This document shows positions 36,182-44,696 of a DNA stretch of 64,000 nt, one piece after another. Both the position numbers and the translations under genes were made by a program. The notes under the pieces were generated by a model. That model was given only the letters and a program-made list of their open reading frames with translations, did not search any database and had not been told where the DNA came from. The number at the start of each line of letters is the position of its first letter. Position 1 is the stretch's first letter. This DNA is from Anthocerotibacter panamensis C109. GTDB taxonomy: Bacteria > Cyanobacteriota > Cyanobacteriia > Gloeobacterales > Anthocerotibacteraceae. The DNA lies in contig NZ_CP062698.1 of the NCBI RefSeq assembly GCF_018389385.1, positions 186,001-250,000 of the forward strand. Direction: 5' to 3'.

Positions 36182-36928
36182 ATGAGCGGTCATTACCGTG
36201 CCACTGGCATCAACCTAAAACGACAGCCCTTAGGCGAGGCCGACCTCCTGGTGACCATCTTCACCCGCGAACGGGGCATCATCCGAGCCGTAGCCAAGGG
36301 TGCCAAAAAAGCTCGCTCGAAATTGGGCGGGCGCATGGACCTCTTTGTGGTCAATGACCTCCTTCTCTACCAAGGGCGCTCCTTGGATGTCATTGAGCAG
36401 GGAGAAACGCTGCATAGCTTCAACCACCTCAGCCGCGACCTCGGTCGTCTGGGGACCGCCCAATACTGGGCCGAGGGTATCCTCGCTGAGGGCGTCAGCG
36501 GTCAAGCCCACCCAGAACTGTTCGACTTGTTCCTAGAACATCTAGGCCGGATCGAGGGCTGCGCCCCGGAACTCATCAGCGGTCAACTCGTCCATGGGCT
36601 CTATCGCTTGTTGGATGTGAGCGGCGTCGCGCCTGGAGTCGCCACCTGTACCGTCAGCGGACGGGTCCTCCACTCCGAAGCAGCAGGCTTTAGCATAACC
36701 CTGGGTGGACTGGTGGCGGCGGAATACCAAAAGGAAGGTCAGGCGGTGCTGCCTTTGACTCAAGAGCAAGTGATGGCCCTCCAGTGGTTGCCCCAACCCA
36801 ACCTGCCCCCGGATGTCCTGCAAGCTGGGGTATGGATTAGCCTGGAGCGCTGTCTGCGGCGTTATCTGGAATTTTATCTACAGCGGAGTGTGCGCTCGGC
36901 GGCTCTACTGGAAGTCTGTCTGGGCTAA
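36182..36928 (+). CDS. recO: DNA repair protein RecO
   Basis: A 248-residue recombination mediator that helps RecR load RecA on SSB-coated single-stranded DNA. The N-terminal OB-fold starts YRATGINLKRQPLGEADLLVTIF, with the basic KGAKKARSKLGGRMDLF stretch used for DNA contact at about 41-56, and a helical C-terminal part follows. I see no CxxC zinc finger in the C-terminal half, which occurs in some but not all RecO proteins. ATG 36182 lacks a clear ribosome-binding site. It converges on a nucleoside hydrolase with a 4-bp stop overlap. Confidence 0.9.
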   Translation: MSGHYRATGINLKRQPLGEADLLVTIFTRERGIIRAVAKGAKKARSKLGGRMDLFVVNDLLLYQGRSLDVIEQGETLHSFNHLSRDLGRLGTAQYWAEGILAEGVSGQAHPELFDLFLEHLGRIEGCAPELISGQLVHGLYRLLDVSGVAPGVATCTVSGRVLHSEAAGFSITLGGLVAAEYQKEGQAVLPLTQEQVMALQWLPQPNLPPDVLQAGVWISLERCLRRYLEFYLQRSVRSAALLEVCLG

Positions 36929-37851
36929 GACGACGCCCACTGCTCGAGCAAGTAGCTCTGGAACGCCTCAATATCCACCCACGCCAAGACGTGAATGCGG
37001 CGGCCCCCTGGATGCAGGAGCGTGCGTCCCTGACTAGAGCCATGGGGGACAATAACTGTCTCTACTTCCTGGACCTGATAGATCTCAGGGCGGGCGAGAT
37101 AGGCTGTGGCGAGCACATCCCAGAAATAGCCCTGCTGGGGGATCATCAGAGCGTAGCACTGCCCCGCCAAGTCACTGAGTGCAAAGCGCCGCTGTCTCGC
37201 GAGTTGCCGGACAAAATGGGACGTGACCGGGACTTGATTGGTGAGGTCTAGCGGGCAGAGGACGATGGGAATCTGCGTCTGCCAGACCTGCTCGGCAGCC
37301 AACGGGTCCCAATAGGCATTCCACTCCGCCGTCCCATCCTGTCCGGGCTCATAACTGCGCTCTACATTGCCCGGTACGCCCAACGCCCCACCCATCCAGA
37401 CGATTCGCGCGATCTTATGGGCCACGCTCGGGTCTTGGTCGAGCGCCGCAGCGACTGTGGTAAGCGGTCCGGTCACGAGGAGCGTCACGGGTCGGGGAGC
37501 TTCGAGCAAGATAGCGGCCATAAATTCCTGTCCGCTCTCAGGGAGAAGCGCAGTTTGAAGCGTATCCACTTCGTTGAGGATAGGCAGGTGGTCGATGATA
37601 CAGGAATCACGGCGATAAAGGTGGGGGAACGGGTTGAGCCCGCGCACGGTACTCTGGGCGACAGGCATGTGTGTATGGCCCATCAAGTCCAAGATCTTGC
37701 GGCTTGCACGCACCGCAGATTGGATATAGCAGTCAGCAGGGGTCACGACCACCCCGAGCGGATGGAGGGTGTCCATAGTCAGGAGCAACATCAAGGACAA
37801 GTAATCGTCCACTCCGCCGTCATGGTCCATCAAGACAAGAGGCTTAGTCAT
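36925..37851 (-). CDS. Inosine-uridine-preferring nucleoside hydrolase family protein
   Basis: A 308-residue hydrolase that splits the N-glycosidic bond of nucleosides in salvage pathways. The calcium-binding acidic N-terminus is recognisable as LVLMDHDGGVDDYLSLML, a variant of the canonical DTDPGxDD. VTGPLTTVAAALDQDPS in the middle and NAYWDPLAAEQVW near 190 are typical family segments. The substitution of the first Thr and Pro (DHDGG for DTDPG) still keeps the acidic residues. I prefer ATG 37851 (MTKPLVLMD). A start at 37911 would add 20 residues. It overlaps recO at the stops. Confidence 0.85.
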   Translation of the reverse strand: MTKPLVLMDHDGGVDDYLSLMLLLTMDTLHPLGVVVTPADCYIQSAVRASRKILDLMGHTHMPVAQSTVRGLNPFPHLYRRDSCIIDHLPILNEVDTLQTALLPESGQEFMAAILLEAPRPVTLLVTGPLTTVAAALDQDPSVAHKIARIVWMGGALGVPGNVERSYEPGQDGTAEWNAYWDPLAAEQVWQTQIPIVLCPLDLTNQVPVTSHFVRQLARQRRFALSDLAGQCYALMIPQQGYFWDVLATAYLARPEIYQVQEVETVIVPHGSSQGRTLLHPGGRRIHVLAWVDIEAFQSYLLEQWASS

Positions 37852-38026
37852 AGCTATAGGGTAATCACTTTCCTGGCGGGCTCCAGAACTATCGTGGGCA
37901 TTGCTGGGCAAGAAGAGCGAACGACAGCGCCCTGCGGCTGAGACTCACGTAAGTTTACGGGGTGTTCTCTGCTGGCTGAGACTCGGCAGCACTAGGGTAC
38001 GCTACCGACTCTGGTAGGATGGAGCA

Positions 38027-38737
38027 ATGAGAATTTTTGTGTATCATACGCCCGAACTGGTACCGCAGTCGGGGCTCCCGGACTGTGCCGTAGTTATAGA
38101 CGTGCTCCGAGCGACCTCGACGATTGCCACAGCCCTCAACAATGGGGCAGCCGGGGTCCGGGCTTATGCAGACCTCACAGAACTCCAAGGAGCAGCGGAC
38201 ACCTTCGCGCCGGGGACCTGCCTGAAGGCGGGCGAGCGCGGAGGCAAGAGCGTGGCTGGGTTTGAGATGAGCAACTCCCCCTTTGAATACACGACCGAGC
38301 GGGTGAAGGACAAGTGGATTCTCATGAGCACGACCAATGGTACCCGTTCTCTCACCGCCGTGCGTGAGGCTCCGGTAGTGGTCACCTGTGCTTTTGTCAA
38401 TCTAGGGATGGTCCGGGAATTTTTGCAACAGTCTGACTTCGAGACCGTATGGATCGTTGGCTCGGGCTGGGAAGGGAGTTATTCCCTGGAAGATACCTGC
38501 TGCGCTGGGGCGGTCGCGTGGGAGTTGGGGACAGCAGGCAATGACGAGGTCGTTGCGGCTCGAGCGCTCTATGGACACTGGCAGAAAGATATCCTGGGTC
38601 TGCTGAAACAAGCCAGTCACGGCCAACGTCTGTTGGGCCTAGGCGCTCTGGAAGACTTAATCTATTGCAGCAAAGACGCCCTGCCGGTCCTGCCGCGCCA
38701 AAATGAAGCGGGCTATCTTGTGGGTACACACCTATGA
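38027..38737 (+). CDS. comB: 2-phosphosulfolactate phosphatase family protein
   Basis: A 236-residue phosphatase of the ComB family. In methanogens it makes sulfolactate for coenzyme M, but homologues are widespread in cyanobacteria, where the substrate is unclear. Visible blocks are VVIDVLRATSTIATAL, GERGGKSVAGFEMSNSPFEY and MSTTNGTRSL. The ATG follows an AGGA-GGAG sequence. Its stop overlaps the start of proS by 4 bp (ATGA), so the two genes are translationally coupled. The cause of that link is not evident. Confidence 0.9.
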   Translation: MRIFVYHTPELVPQSGLPDCAVVIDVLRATSTIATALNNGAAGVRAYADLTELQGAADTFAPGTCLKAGERGGKSVAGFEMSNSPFEYTTERVKDKWILMSTTNGTRSLTAVREAPVVVTCAFVNLGMVREFLQQSDFETVWIVGSGWEGSYSLEDTCCAGAVAWELGTAGNDEVVAARALYGHWQKDILGLLKQASHGQRLLGLGALEDLIYCSKDALPVLPRQNEAGYLVGTHL

Positions 38738-40503
38738 CCCGACTCTCGAAGAGTTTTTTTGTCACGCAGCGCGAAGCCCCCGCCGAAGCAGTCGCCATCA
38801 GTCACAAGTTGCTGTTGCGCGGAGGCTTCATCCGTCCTCTGGGGGGGACAGCGGGGCTTTATACCTACGGCCCGCTGATGTGGCGGGTTTTAACTAAGAT
38901 CGAACGGATTGTCCGCGAAGAATTAGACAAAATTGACGCCCAAGAAATGCTCTTGCCACAACTACATCCGGCGGAGATCTGGCAGGAATCAGGGCGTTGG
39001 TCGGTCTATTTGGCCGAGGGGCTGATGTTTACGCTCAAGGACAGTGCTGCAGAAGGAGCCCGCGAATTCGGGCTAGGGCCGACCCACGAAGAGGCAGTCT
39101 GCGACTTTGTGCGCGGCAACCTCACCACTTACCGGCAGTTGCCCTTCACGCTCTATCAGATCCAGACGAAGTTTCGTAACGAGCGCCGTCCCCGCTTCGG
39201 GCTGATGCGCGGGCGCGAATTTATCATGAAGGATGCCTATTCTTTTCATGCGACAGACGAGAGCCTGAAGAAGACCTACGGGGCTATGTATCAGGTCTAC
39301 AGCAACATCTTCAGCCGCTCAGGGCTCAATTTCCGGCCTGTAGAAGCAGACTCGGGGGCGATAGGGGGCTCGGGTAGCCACGAATTCATGGCGCTTGCGG
39401 AGATTGGTGAGGACACCATCCTCTACTGCGATGCCATCAACTATGCTGCCAACCTAGAAAAAGCCCGTTCCCTGCCCCCACAAGCGGTTCCTGTCGCCCA
39501 TCCTGGACCTCTGGCAAAAGTGGCGACGCCGGGGCTTAAGACTGTTCAGGAGCAGGCGCGGCTCTTGGACATCGACGTGACGCAGATCGTCAAAAACATC
39601 CTCTATGTGGCGCTTAAGGCAGGCACGGAATTCCCGGTCCTCGTCAGTATCCGGGGGGACCGTCAGGTCAATGAGACCAAGCTGAAAAATTTCCTGGACG
39701 CCTTGGATGTCCGGTTGGCGACAGATGCGCAAGTGTTGGACTTCACGGGCGTGACTCCGGGCTTCCTCGGCCCCGATGCTCCCTTTACGCTCAAGACCGC
39801 TCAACATATAACCGACCCTTCAGCAGCAGCCTTACCGTACTTCAGCACCGGCTGTAACGAACAAGGCTACCACTGGATCAACGCCCGTTGGGGCACAGAA
39901 CCCGGAACGTTACCGCTCGGGGCAGTCGTCGATGTAGACACCGCCCAAGCGGGCGACCGCTGTCACCTCAAGCCGGATGCCGTGCTCGAAAGTGCACGTG
40001 GTATCGAGCTAGGTCATATCTTCCAACTCGGGACCAAGTATTCCCGGCCCATGGGCGTGACTTTTGCCGATGAAGCAGGGGCGGCACAGCCGGTGATCAT
40101 GGGCTGCTATGGCATTGGCGTCTCGCGCCTGCCTGCTGCTCTGATTGAGCAGAGCCACGACGCCGATGGGATGATCTGGCCTCTTGCTATCGCACCGTAC
40201 CAAGTCCATCTGGTCCTGACCAATATCAAGGACCATGCACAACTTCAAGTGGCGGACAAACTGTATCAAAAGCTTCAGGATGCTGGAATAGAAGTGCTCC
40301 TTGACGACCGCGATGAGCGGGCGGGGGTCAAGTTCAAAGACGCCGACCTGATTGGCCTCCCCTACCGCCTGACCCTGGGACGCGACCTCAAAGAAGGCAT
40401 CGTCGAGGTCCGCGAGCGCAAGACGGGTACCACCGAGAAAGTAGCGGTAGAACAGGTGATAGAACACTTTACGCGTCTGGTGCAGACTGGACATTCTACC
40501 TGA
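38734..40503 (+). CDS. proS: Prolyl-tRNA synthetase
   Basis: A 589-residue class II aminoacyl-tRNA synthetase of the bacterial (ProS type with insertion/editing domain) form. It shows class II motif 1 near GGTAGLYTYGPLMWRVL, motif 2 FRNERRPRFGLMRGREF, the editing insertion (about 230-385) and motif 3 GCYGIGVSRLPAALIEQ at about 445-460, then the anticodon-binding C-terminal domain. It starts in a 4-bp overlap with comB. The 244 bp after it carry no gene that I can see before the cyAbrB promoter. Confidence 0.95.
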   Translation: MTRLSKSFFVTQREAPAEAVAISHKLLLRGGFIRPLGGTAGLYTYGPLMWRVLTKIERIVREELDKIDAQEMLLPQLHPAEIWQESGRWSVYLAEGLMFTLKDSAAEGAREFGLGPTHEEAVCDFVRGNLTTYRQLPFTLYQIQTKFRNERRPRFGLMRGREFIMKDAYSFHATDESLKKTYGAMYQVYSNIFSRSGLNFRPVEADSGAIGGSGSHEFMALAEIGEDTILYCDAINYAANLEKARSLPPQAVPVAHPGPLAKVATPGLKTVQEQARLLDIDVTQIVKNILYVALKAGTEFPVLVSIRGDRQVNETKLKNFLDALDVRLATDAQVLDFTGVTPGFLGPDAPFTLKTAQHITDPSAAALPYFSTGCNEQGYHWINARWGTEPGTLPLGAVVDVDTAQAGDRCHLKPDAVLESARGIELGHIFQLGTKYSRPMGVTFADEAGAAQPVIMGCYGIGVSRLPAALIEQSHDADGMIWPLAIAPYQVHLVLTNIKDHAQLQVADKLYQKLQDAGIEVLLDDRDERAGVKFKDADLIGLPYRLTLGRDLKEGIVEVRERKTGTTEKVAVEQVIEHFTRLVQTGHST

Positions 40504-40747
40504 TGGGAAATGGGCTGTGTTGGTGACGTATGGGGCCACGATCCGCGCAGCCGAGAAAGACCGTCACGTGCACAAGCAAGTCTGGCAGTAGGAGAAGATA
40601 CCTCGCTATCCTGAGCTTGGGATAGTTTAGAAATTTCTTCAATTACAGTGCGCCTGTGAAGTAAGATCTCATCAAAAATACGATAGTAGGCTCTTTAAAT
40701 TATTGTTCTGGATGTGTTACAGATAAAGATAAGGAGATCAGAGGCCA

Positions 40748-41155
40748 ATGATGAAAGAAGCAGCACTTACCGGTAAAGAACTCCTCAAGAAAGTTTCAGA
40801 ACTTTCCCCCATAGCCAGCAAAAAAGAAATTGCCCGTGCCAGCGGCTATGTCGCCAGGACCAAAGCAGGTAAAGAGCGTGTCAACCTGACAAAGTTCATG
40901 AATGCTCTACTTGCAGCCAAGGGTATTTCTATGGGTGGGCAACCCACTGCAACGCGAGGCGGAAGGAATGCAGGTTATCGCATCCGAGTCCAAGCCAACG
41001 GTAACCTCCTCGTAGGAGCTGCTTACACGCGGGAGATGGACTTAGAGCCGGGAACAGAGTTTGAGATTGTGTTAGGACGCAAATTTATCAAACTTGTCAA
41101 GGTGGGACAAAGCGATGAGCCCGAAGAAAAACTGGAAGAACCTGCTGTGAAGTAA
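40748..41155 (+). CDS. cyAbrB-type transcriptional regulator
   Basis: A 135-residue DNA-binding protein of the cyanobacterial AbrB family, which regulates carbon, nitrogen and stress genes in other cyanobacteria. The start LTGKELLKKVSEL, the middle VNLTKFMNALLAAKGIS and the C-terminal swapped-hairpin AbrB-like half (NGNLLVGAAYTREMDLEPG, then FEIVLGRKFIKLVKV) match the family. The ATG follows AAGGAGAT by 10 bp; the second ATG (40751) is equally possible. It is flanked by long non-coding stretches, consistent with a single-gene transcript. The tail is acidic (EPEEKLEEPAVK). Confidence 0.93.
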   Translation: MMKEAALTGKELLKKVSELSPIASKKEIARASGYVARTKAGKERVNLTKFMNALLAAKGISMGGQPTATRGGRNAGYRIRVQANGNLLVGAAYTREMDLEPGTEFEIVLGRKFIKLVKVGQSDEPEEKLEEPAVK

Positions 41156-41606
41156 TAGGCTGTTCTACGCTAGCGTCCAAGACAGCGCTGTGGATAGCTA
41201 CTGCGTCAGGAAACCCATTCAATAAAGGAGATACTTTATCCGTCCCCACGTTCTCCCAAATCCGTTTGACAGACGCAACTCAAGCGATAATTTGCTGCTG
41301 CAAACACCAGAACGATACAAACGGATAGAACAGCGGTGTGTCTGTGGTTTTTGACCCAAGCGGTACGGCACGCTGACTCTTGTCCTGCTTGGGGCTCATC
41401 GCGCCCAAGATCGATGGTGTCATCAAAAACAGTGCGTGCGGCCCCCAAAGGACTGGCTCTTCATCGAAAATTTATGAAAAGTGGGTTGGAAGTTTACAGA
41501 AGAACCGTGCGGATGCGGAATGATAGAAGGCGAAGAGCACAAGCTCTCAGCGACGATTCCCCCCTGCGACCGATACGGTTTCCCCCCTTGATTCCCCCAT
41601 AAAGAT
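41156..41606. other. 451-bp non-coding stretch ending in a strong terminator
   Basis: No frame here is convincing. One minus-strand frame (about 41236-41448, starting TTG) includes RHTAVLSVCIVLVFAAANY and could be a fragment of an old mobile gene, but I cannot assign it. Because a good terminator follows at 41607, this stretch might instead encode a plus-strand small RNA or be a long 3' untranslated region of cyAbrB. Confidence 0.35.
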
Positions 41607-41646
41607 AAAAACAAAACCCTCAGCATTCCTGGGGGTTTTGTTTTTG
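41607..41646 (+). terminator. Rho-independent terminator, possibly bidirectional
   Basis: AAAAACAAAACCCTCAG and CTGGGGGTTTTGTTTTT form a long stem (one mismatch) around a short CATTC loop with T-runs on both strands. It lies 67 bp before the ABC exporter start and 451 bp after cyAbrB, so the transcript it ends is not obvious. Confidence 0.85.
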
Positions 41647-41713
41647 GGCTTGACGTAGCCAGCCGTCTCAAGGTGCTACTTCCTTGGGCATGGCCCGGTA
41701 GGCTAAGGTGGCA

Positions 41714-43537
41714 ATGCCGCATTCTCAAAGCCTCATGGACAAAACCGCTGCTCGCAACCCGTTGGGTCGCCTGCTAAGCTATTCGCGCAAGCATCGGCCT
41801 ACGATTATCTGGGCGACGGTCTGTTCGGTCTTGAATAAGATCTTTGATCTGGCTCCACCTGGGCTCAATGGGGCGGCGGTAGATGTAGTGGTCAATCGGG
41901 AACATTCCCTGATTGGTCGTCTCGGCTTCCCGGACGTGGTGGCGCAACTCTGGATCTTAGCGGGGGCGACCCTCGTCATCTGGGCGCTGGAATCCGTATT
42001 TGAATACGCCTATGAGTTGCTCTGGCGCAACTTGGCTCAGACGATAGAGCATGAGATGCGCCTTGACGCCTACAGCCATATTCAAGACCTGGAGATGGCC
42101 TACTTTGAGGACCGGAGTACTGGGGGGCTACTCTCCATCCTCAACGACGACATCAATCAGCTCGAGCGCTTCCTCGACGGTGGAGCTAATGACCTGATTC
42201 AGGTGGCGACGACGGTGCTGGTGGTCGGGGGCGTGTTTTTCTTTTTCTCCCCTCCGGTGGCGCTACTTGCGATGCTGCCGATGCCTTTGATTCTCTGGGG
42301 CTCCTTCGTCTTTCAAAAACGACTCGCTCCTCGCTACGCTACGGTCCGTGAGCGGGTGAGCCTGCTCAACAGCCGCCTTGCCAACAATCTCTCTGGGATC
42401 GCGACCATCAAGAGCTTCACCGCTGAGCGCTATGAACGAGAGCAAGTCCGTGTGGAGAGTGACGGCTACCGCACAGCCAATGGTGAGGCGATCCGTTTCA
42501 GTTCTGCGTTTGTGCCGGTGATCCGCATGGTGATCGTCTTGGGCTTTACCGCGACGCTGGTCTTGGGCGGGTGGTTGGCGTTGGCGGGGCAGTTGGCGGT
42601 GGGAGCCTACAGCGTCCTCATTTTTCTCACGCAGCGTCTACTCTGGCCCCTGACGAGTCTCGGCAAAACCGTGGACCTCTACGAACGGGCGATGGCTTCT
42701 GTGGACCGGGTCATGGATGTCCTCGACACGCAAGCCCAACTCACAGGGGGTACTAAGAGTCTGCCGCAAGCTCAGGGCGAGGTTACTTTAGAAGGGGTGG
42801 ACTTTGCTTATCAGGCGGGTTATCCGGTGCTGCGCGACCTCTCGCTGTGTATTCCGGCGCAGACCACAGTGGGTATCGTCGGGGCGACGGGTTCGGGCAA
42901 GAGTACTTTGGTCAAGTTGCTGTTGCGGTTTTACGACCCGACGGGAGGGAGGATTTGTTTTGATGGCGTAGATCTGCGGGATCTGGACTTTGCGGCTTTA
43001 CGCGGGGCCATCGGTTTGGTGAGTCAGGACGTGTTTCTCTTCCATGGCACTGTGCGCGAAAATATTGCCTATGGCAGCTTTACTGTCGATGACGCGCGCA
43101 TGATCGAGGCTGCCCGGATGGCTGAGGCCCACGAATTTATCCTACGCCTGCCTCAGGGCTATGACACCGTAGTCGGGGAACGGGGTCAGAAGCTCTCTGG
43201 AGGTCAACGCCAACGCCTCTCGATTGCCCGCGCCCTACTCAAAAACCCGCCCGTCCTGATCCTAGACGAGGCGACTTCTGCGGTGGACAACGAGACGGAA
43301 GCGGCGATTCAACGCTCCCTCGAACGTATTGCTGTGGGTCGAACTACCATTGTCATCGCCCACCGTTTATCTACCGTGCGCAATGCTGACCAAATCCTTG
43401 TCCTCGAAGAGGGCCGCCTGCGCGAATCGGGGCAGCACGAGGAACTTCTGCGCCAAGGTGGGGTCTATGCTGCGCTCTGGGCGGTGCAGACTGGAGAGCC
43501 GCTTCGAGGCACGCGTCTAGGGGAGCGGGCCGAGTAG
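41714..43537 (+). CDS. Fused ABC exporter (membrane + ATPase)
   Basis: A 607-residue half-transporter with six membrane helices in residues about 30-330 and an ATPase domain at about 350-590. Walker [10 protein letters not shown], signature [10 protein letters not shown], Walker [13 protein letters not shown] and the H-loop VIAHRLSTV are intact. It resembles MsbA-like lipid or drug exporters. It is not closely similar to the exporter at 6298 outside the ATPase motifs. The likely start is ATG 41714 (MPHSQSL), with a TAAGG sequence upstream; GTG 41708 would add two residues. A terminator precedes it, so it has its own promoter. It ends convergent with the ferredoxin operon, 15 bp away. Confidence 0.9.
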   Translation: MPHSQSLMDKTAARNPLGRLLSYSRKHRPTIIWATVCSVLNKIFDLAPPGLNGAAVDVVVNREHSLIGRLGFPDVVAQLWILAGATLVIWALESVFEYAYELLWRNLAQTIEHEMRLDAYSHIQDLEMAYFEDRSTGGLLSILNDDINQLERFLDGGANDLIQVATTVLVVGGVFFFFSPPVALLAMLPMPLILWGSFVFQKRLAPRYATVRERVSLLNSRLANNLSGIATIKSFTAERYEREQVRVESDGYRTANGEAIRFSSAFVPVIRMVIVLGFTATLVLGGWLALAGQLAVGAYSVLIFLTQRLLWPLTSLGKTVDLYERAMASVDRVMDVLDTQAQLTGGTKSLPQAQGEVTLEGVDFAYQAGYPVLRDLSLCIPAQTTVGIVGATGSGKSTLVKLLLRFYDPTGGRICFDGVDLRDLDFAALRGAIGLVSQDVFLFHGTVRENIAYGSFTVDDARMIEAARMAEAHEFILRLPQGYDTVVGERGQKLSGGQRQRLSIARALLKNPPVLILDEATSAVDNETEAAIQRSLERIAVGRTTIVIAHRLSTVRNADQILVLEEGRLRESGQHEELLRQGGVYAALWAVQTGEPLRGTRLGERAE

Positions 43538-43552
43538 TATCCGGTGTGCTGA

Positions 43553-44008
43553 TTAGCGCCCGTTTTCTGGTTTGCGGCTACGGTTCTTCTGGCGCATTTT
43601 ATCCATCGTAGTCGGCTTGAGCATCCGCTGCTTCTGAGGCATGGGAGGCATACCGGGCGGGGTCAAGACCTGATATTCTCGCTCCTCTTCTAGCCGGGGG
43701 ACCTCTGTCATATCCACCCAATGAATACAGTCCACCGGGCAGCAATCCATCGCTTCTTGGATCAATTCTTGGTTGTCGGCGGTCTGATGGATGACTCGGG
43801 AGCGCCCATAGTCGGGCTCTAAATAAAAAGTTTGGCGTGCGATATAGGCGCACAGGCCACAGCCAATGCAGGTGACCTCATCTACATAGACCCCCTTTTG
43901 GCGCAGACCGCCCCCCAATTCGGGCTCCGCCCCAGAGCGGTGGGGCATGGTACGCAGTGCTCCGCCCAGTTCAGGCTCCAGACCAGAGCGCTGCACGGGC
44001 GACTCCAT
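43553..44008 (-). CDS. Cyanobacterial ferredoxin-like protein with doubled GLEPELGG motif
   Basis: A 151-residue soluble protein with one [4Fe-4S]-type site: CIGCGLC at about 49-55 and CCPVDC at about 84-89, like bacterial ferredoxins. Before the iron site lies a repeated element, GLEPELGGALR and GAEPELGGGLR (residues 9-37), which I associate with a ferredoxin family widespread in cyanobacteria. The C-terminus is a basic, Met/Pro-rich tail, longer than usual. Its ATG at 44008 overlaps the stop of ycf35 by one base (TGATG), so the two are translationally coupled. Redox partner unknown. Confidence 0.85.
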   Translation of the reverse strand: MESPVQRSGLEPELGGALRTMPHRSGAEPELGGGLRQKGVYVDEVTCIGCGLCAYIARQTFYLEPDYGRSRVIHQTADNQELIQEAMDCCPVDCIHWVDMTEVPRLEEEREYQVLTPPGMPPMPQKQRMLKPTTMDKMRQKNRSRKPENGR

Positions 44009-44394
44009 CAGGCACTCCAGCGTTGCAGAACCAAACGGACGGTCCCATCCGTGTTCACGTCCTCGGTGGTCACCTGGAAGCCCTGCTCGGCACAGGCGTG
44101 GATGACAGTGTTGTAGGCGTAGCGCTGGTTGACTTTCTCTAAGAAGCGCTCGACAGTCCAAGGTTGTTTCCAATATTGCAGGTCGGCGACCAGTTCAAAG
44201 GCATGTCCATTCCAGGCAAAACCCACATCGTGATGATTCTCTTGTCTGAGGACGACCTGGGCGGCGCGCGTCTGGCCCTGATAGCCCCGGACGGTGACAC
44301 TCCCTTGCTCGTAGGATAGCTTGAGGTCATCCAAGGCTCGGGTCAGATTATCTAGATCACGAAGCTGGGTCTTGAGTTGGGTGAAGTGAGACAT
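44008..44394 (-). CDS. ycf35: Ycf35 / DUF1257 protein
   Basis: A 128-residue protein conserved in cyanobacteria and some algal plastids, with no known reaction. Family marks are SHFTQLKTQLRDLDNL at the start, then VGFAWNGHAFELVADL and the C-terminal RYAYNTVIHACAEQGFQV. The gene is bordered by the DUF2997 gene 37 bp upstream and by the ferredoxin gene, whose start overlaps its stop. The ATG 44394 follows AGGAGCG. Longer frames starting at 44511 are not supported. Confidence 0.92.
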   Translation of the reverse strand: MSHFTQLKTQLRDLDNLTRALDDLKLSYEQGSVTVRGYQGQTRAAQVVLRQENHHDVGFAWNGHAFELVADLQYWKQPWTVERFLEKVNQRYAYNTVIHACAEQGFQVTTEDVNTDGTVRLVLQRWSA

Positions 44395-44431
44395 GAAACG
44401 CTCCTGCACTGAGGTGAAAGAAAAGTGTGCC

Positions 44432-44626
44432 CTAGGACCAACTACTGAGGGTCTGGGTGACAGTGGCCTGCTGGTAATAGTCCTGGGTGAGGTCGTTGCT
44501 GCGGACAGCACCTAGCTTTTCCTCAATGGCCTGGGTCAAAGCCATGCAGTCGGTCCCGCACACACCCGAGACGCGTTCTTCGACACGACCATCAGGGTAT
44601 AGTATGAATTCGATTTCCTGCATCAT
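44432..44626 (-). CDS. DUF2997 family protein
   Basis: A 64-residue protein: MMQEIEFILYPDGRVEER, then GVCGTDCMALTQAIEEKLG, matching DUF2997, a small cyanobacterial family that is regularly found beside ycf35. It is too short for a catalytic domain. Its two cysteines (about 23 and 27) could bind metal or pair with the ferredoxin. The start is the ATG pair at 44623-44626, with a weak ribosome-binding site. It heads the three-gene operon. Confidence 0.85.
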   Translation of the reverse strand: MMQEIEFILYPDGRVEERVSGVCGTDCMALTQAIEEKLGAVRSNDLTQDYYQQATVTQTLSSWS

Positions 44627-44696
44627 GGTTGAAGCTGTCCAAGAGTAGGCAATTGAACCTACACTCCCGCCAGTTTGCCTCAAAAGTCAAAAGCCG

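Noticed and set aside
41236-41448. Possible transposase fragment
   Set aside because: A few residues look like a mobile-gene C-terminus, but no family can be named and the frame is short with a TTG start.
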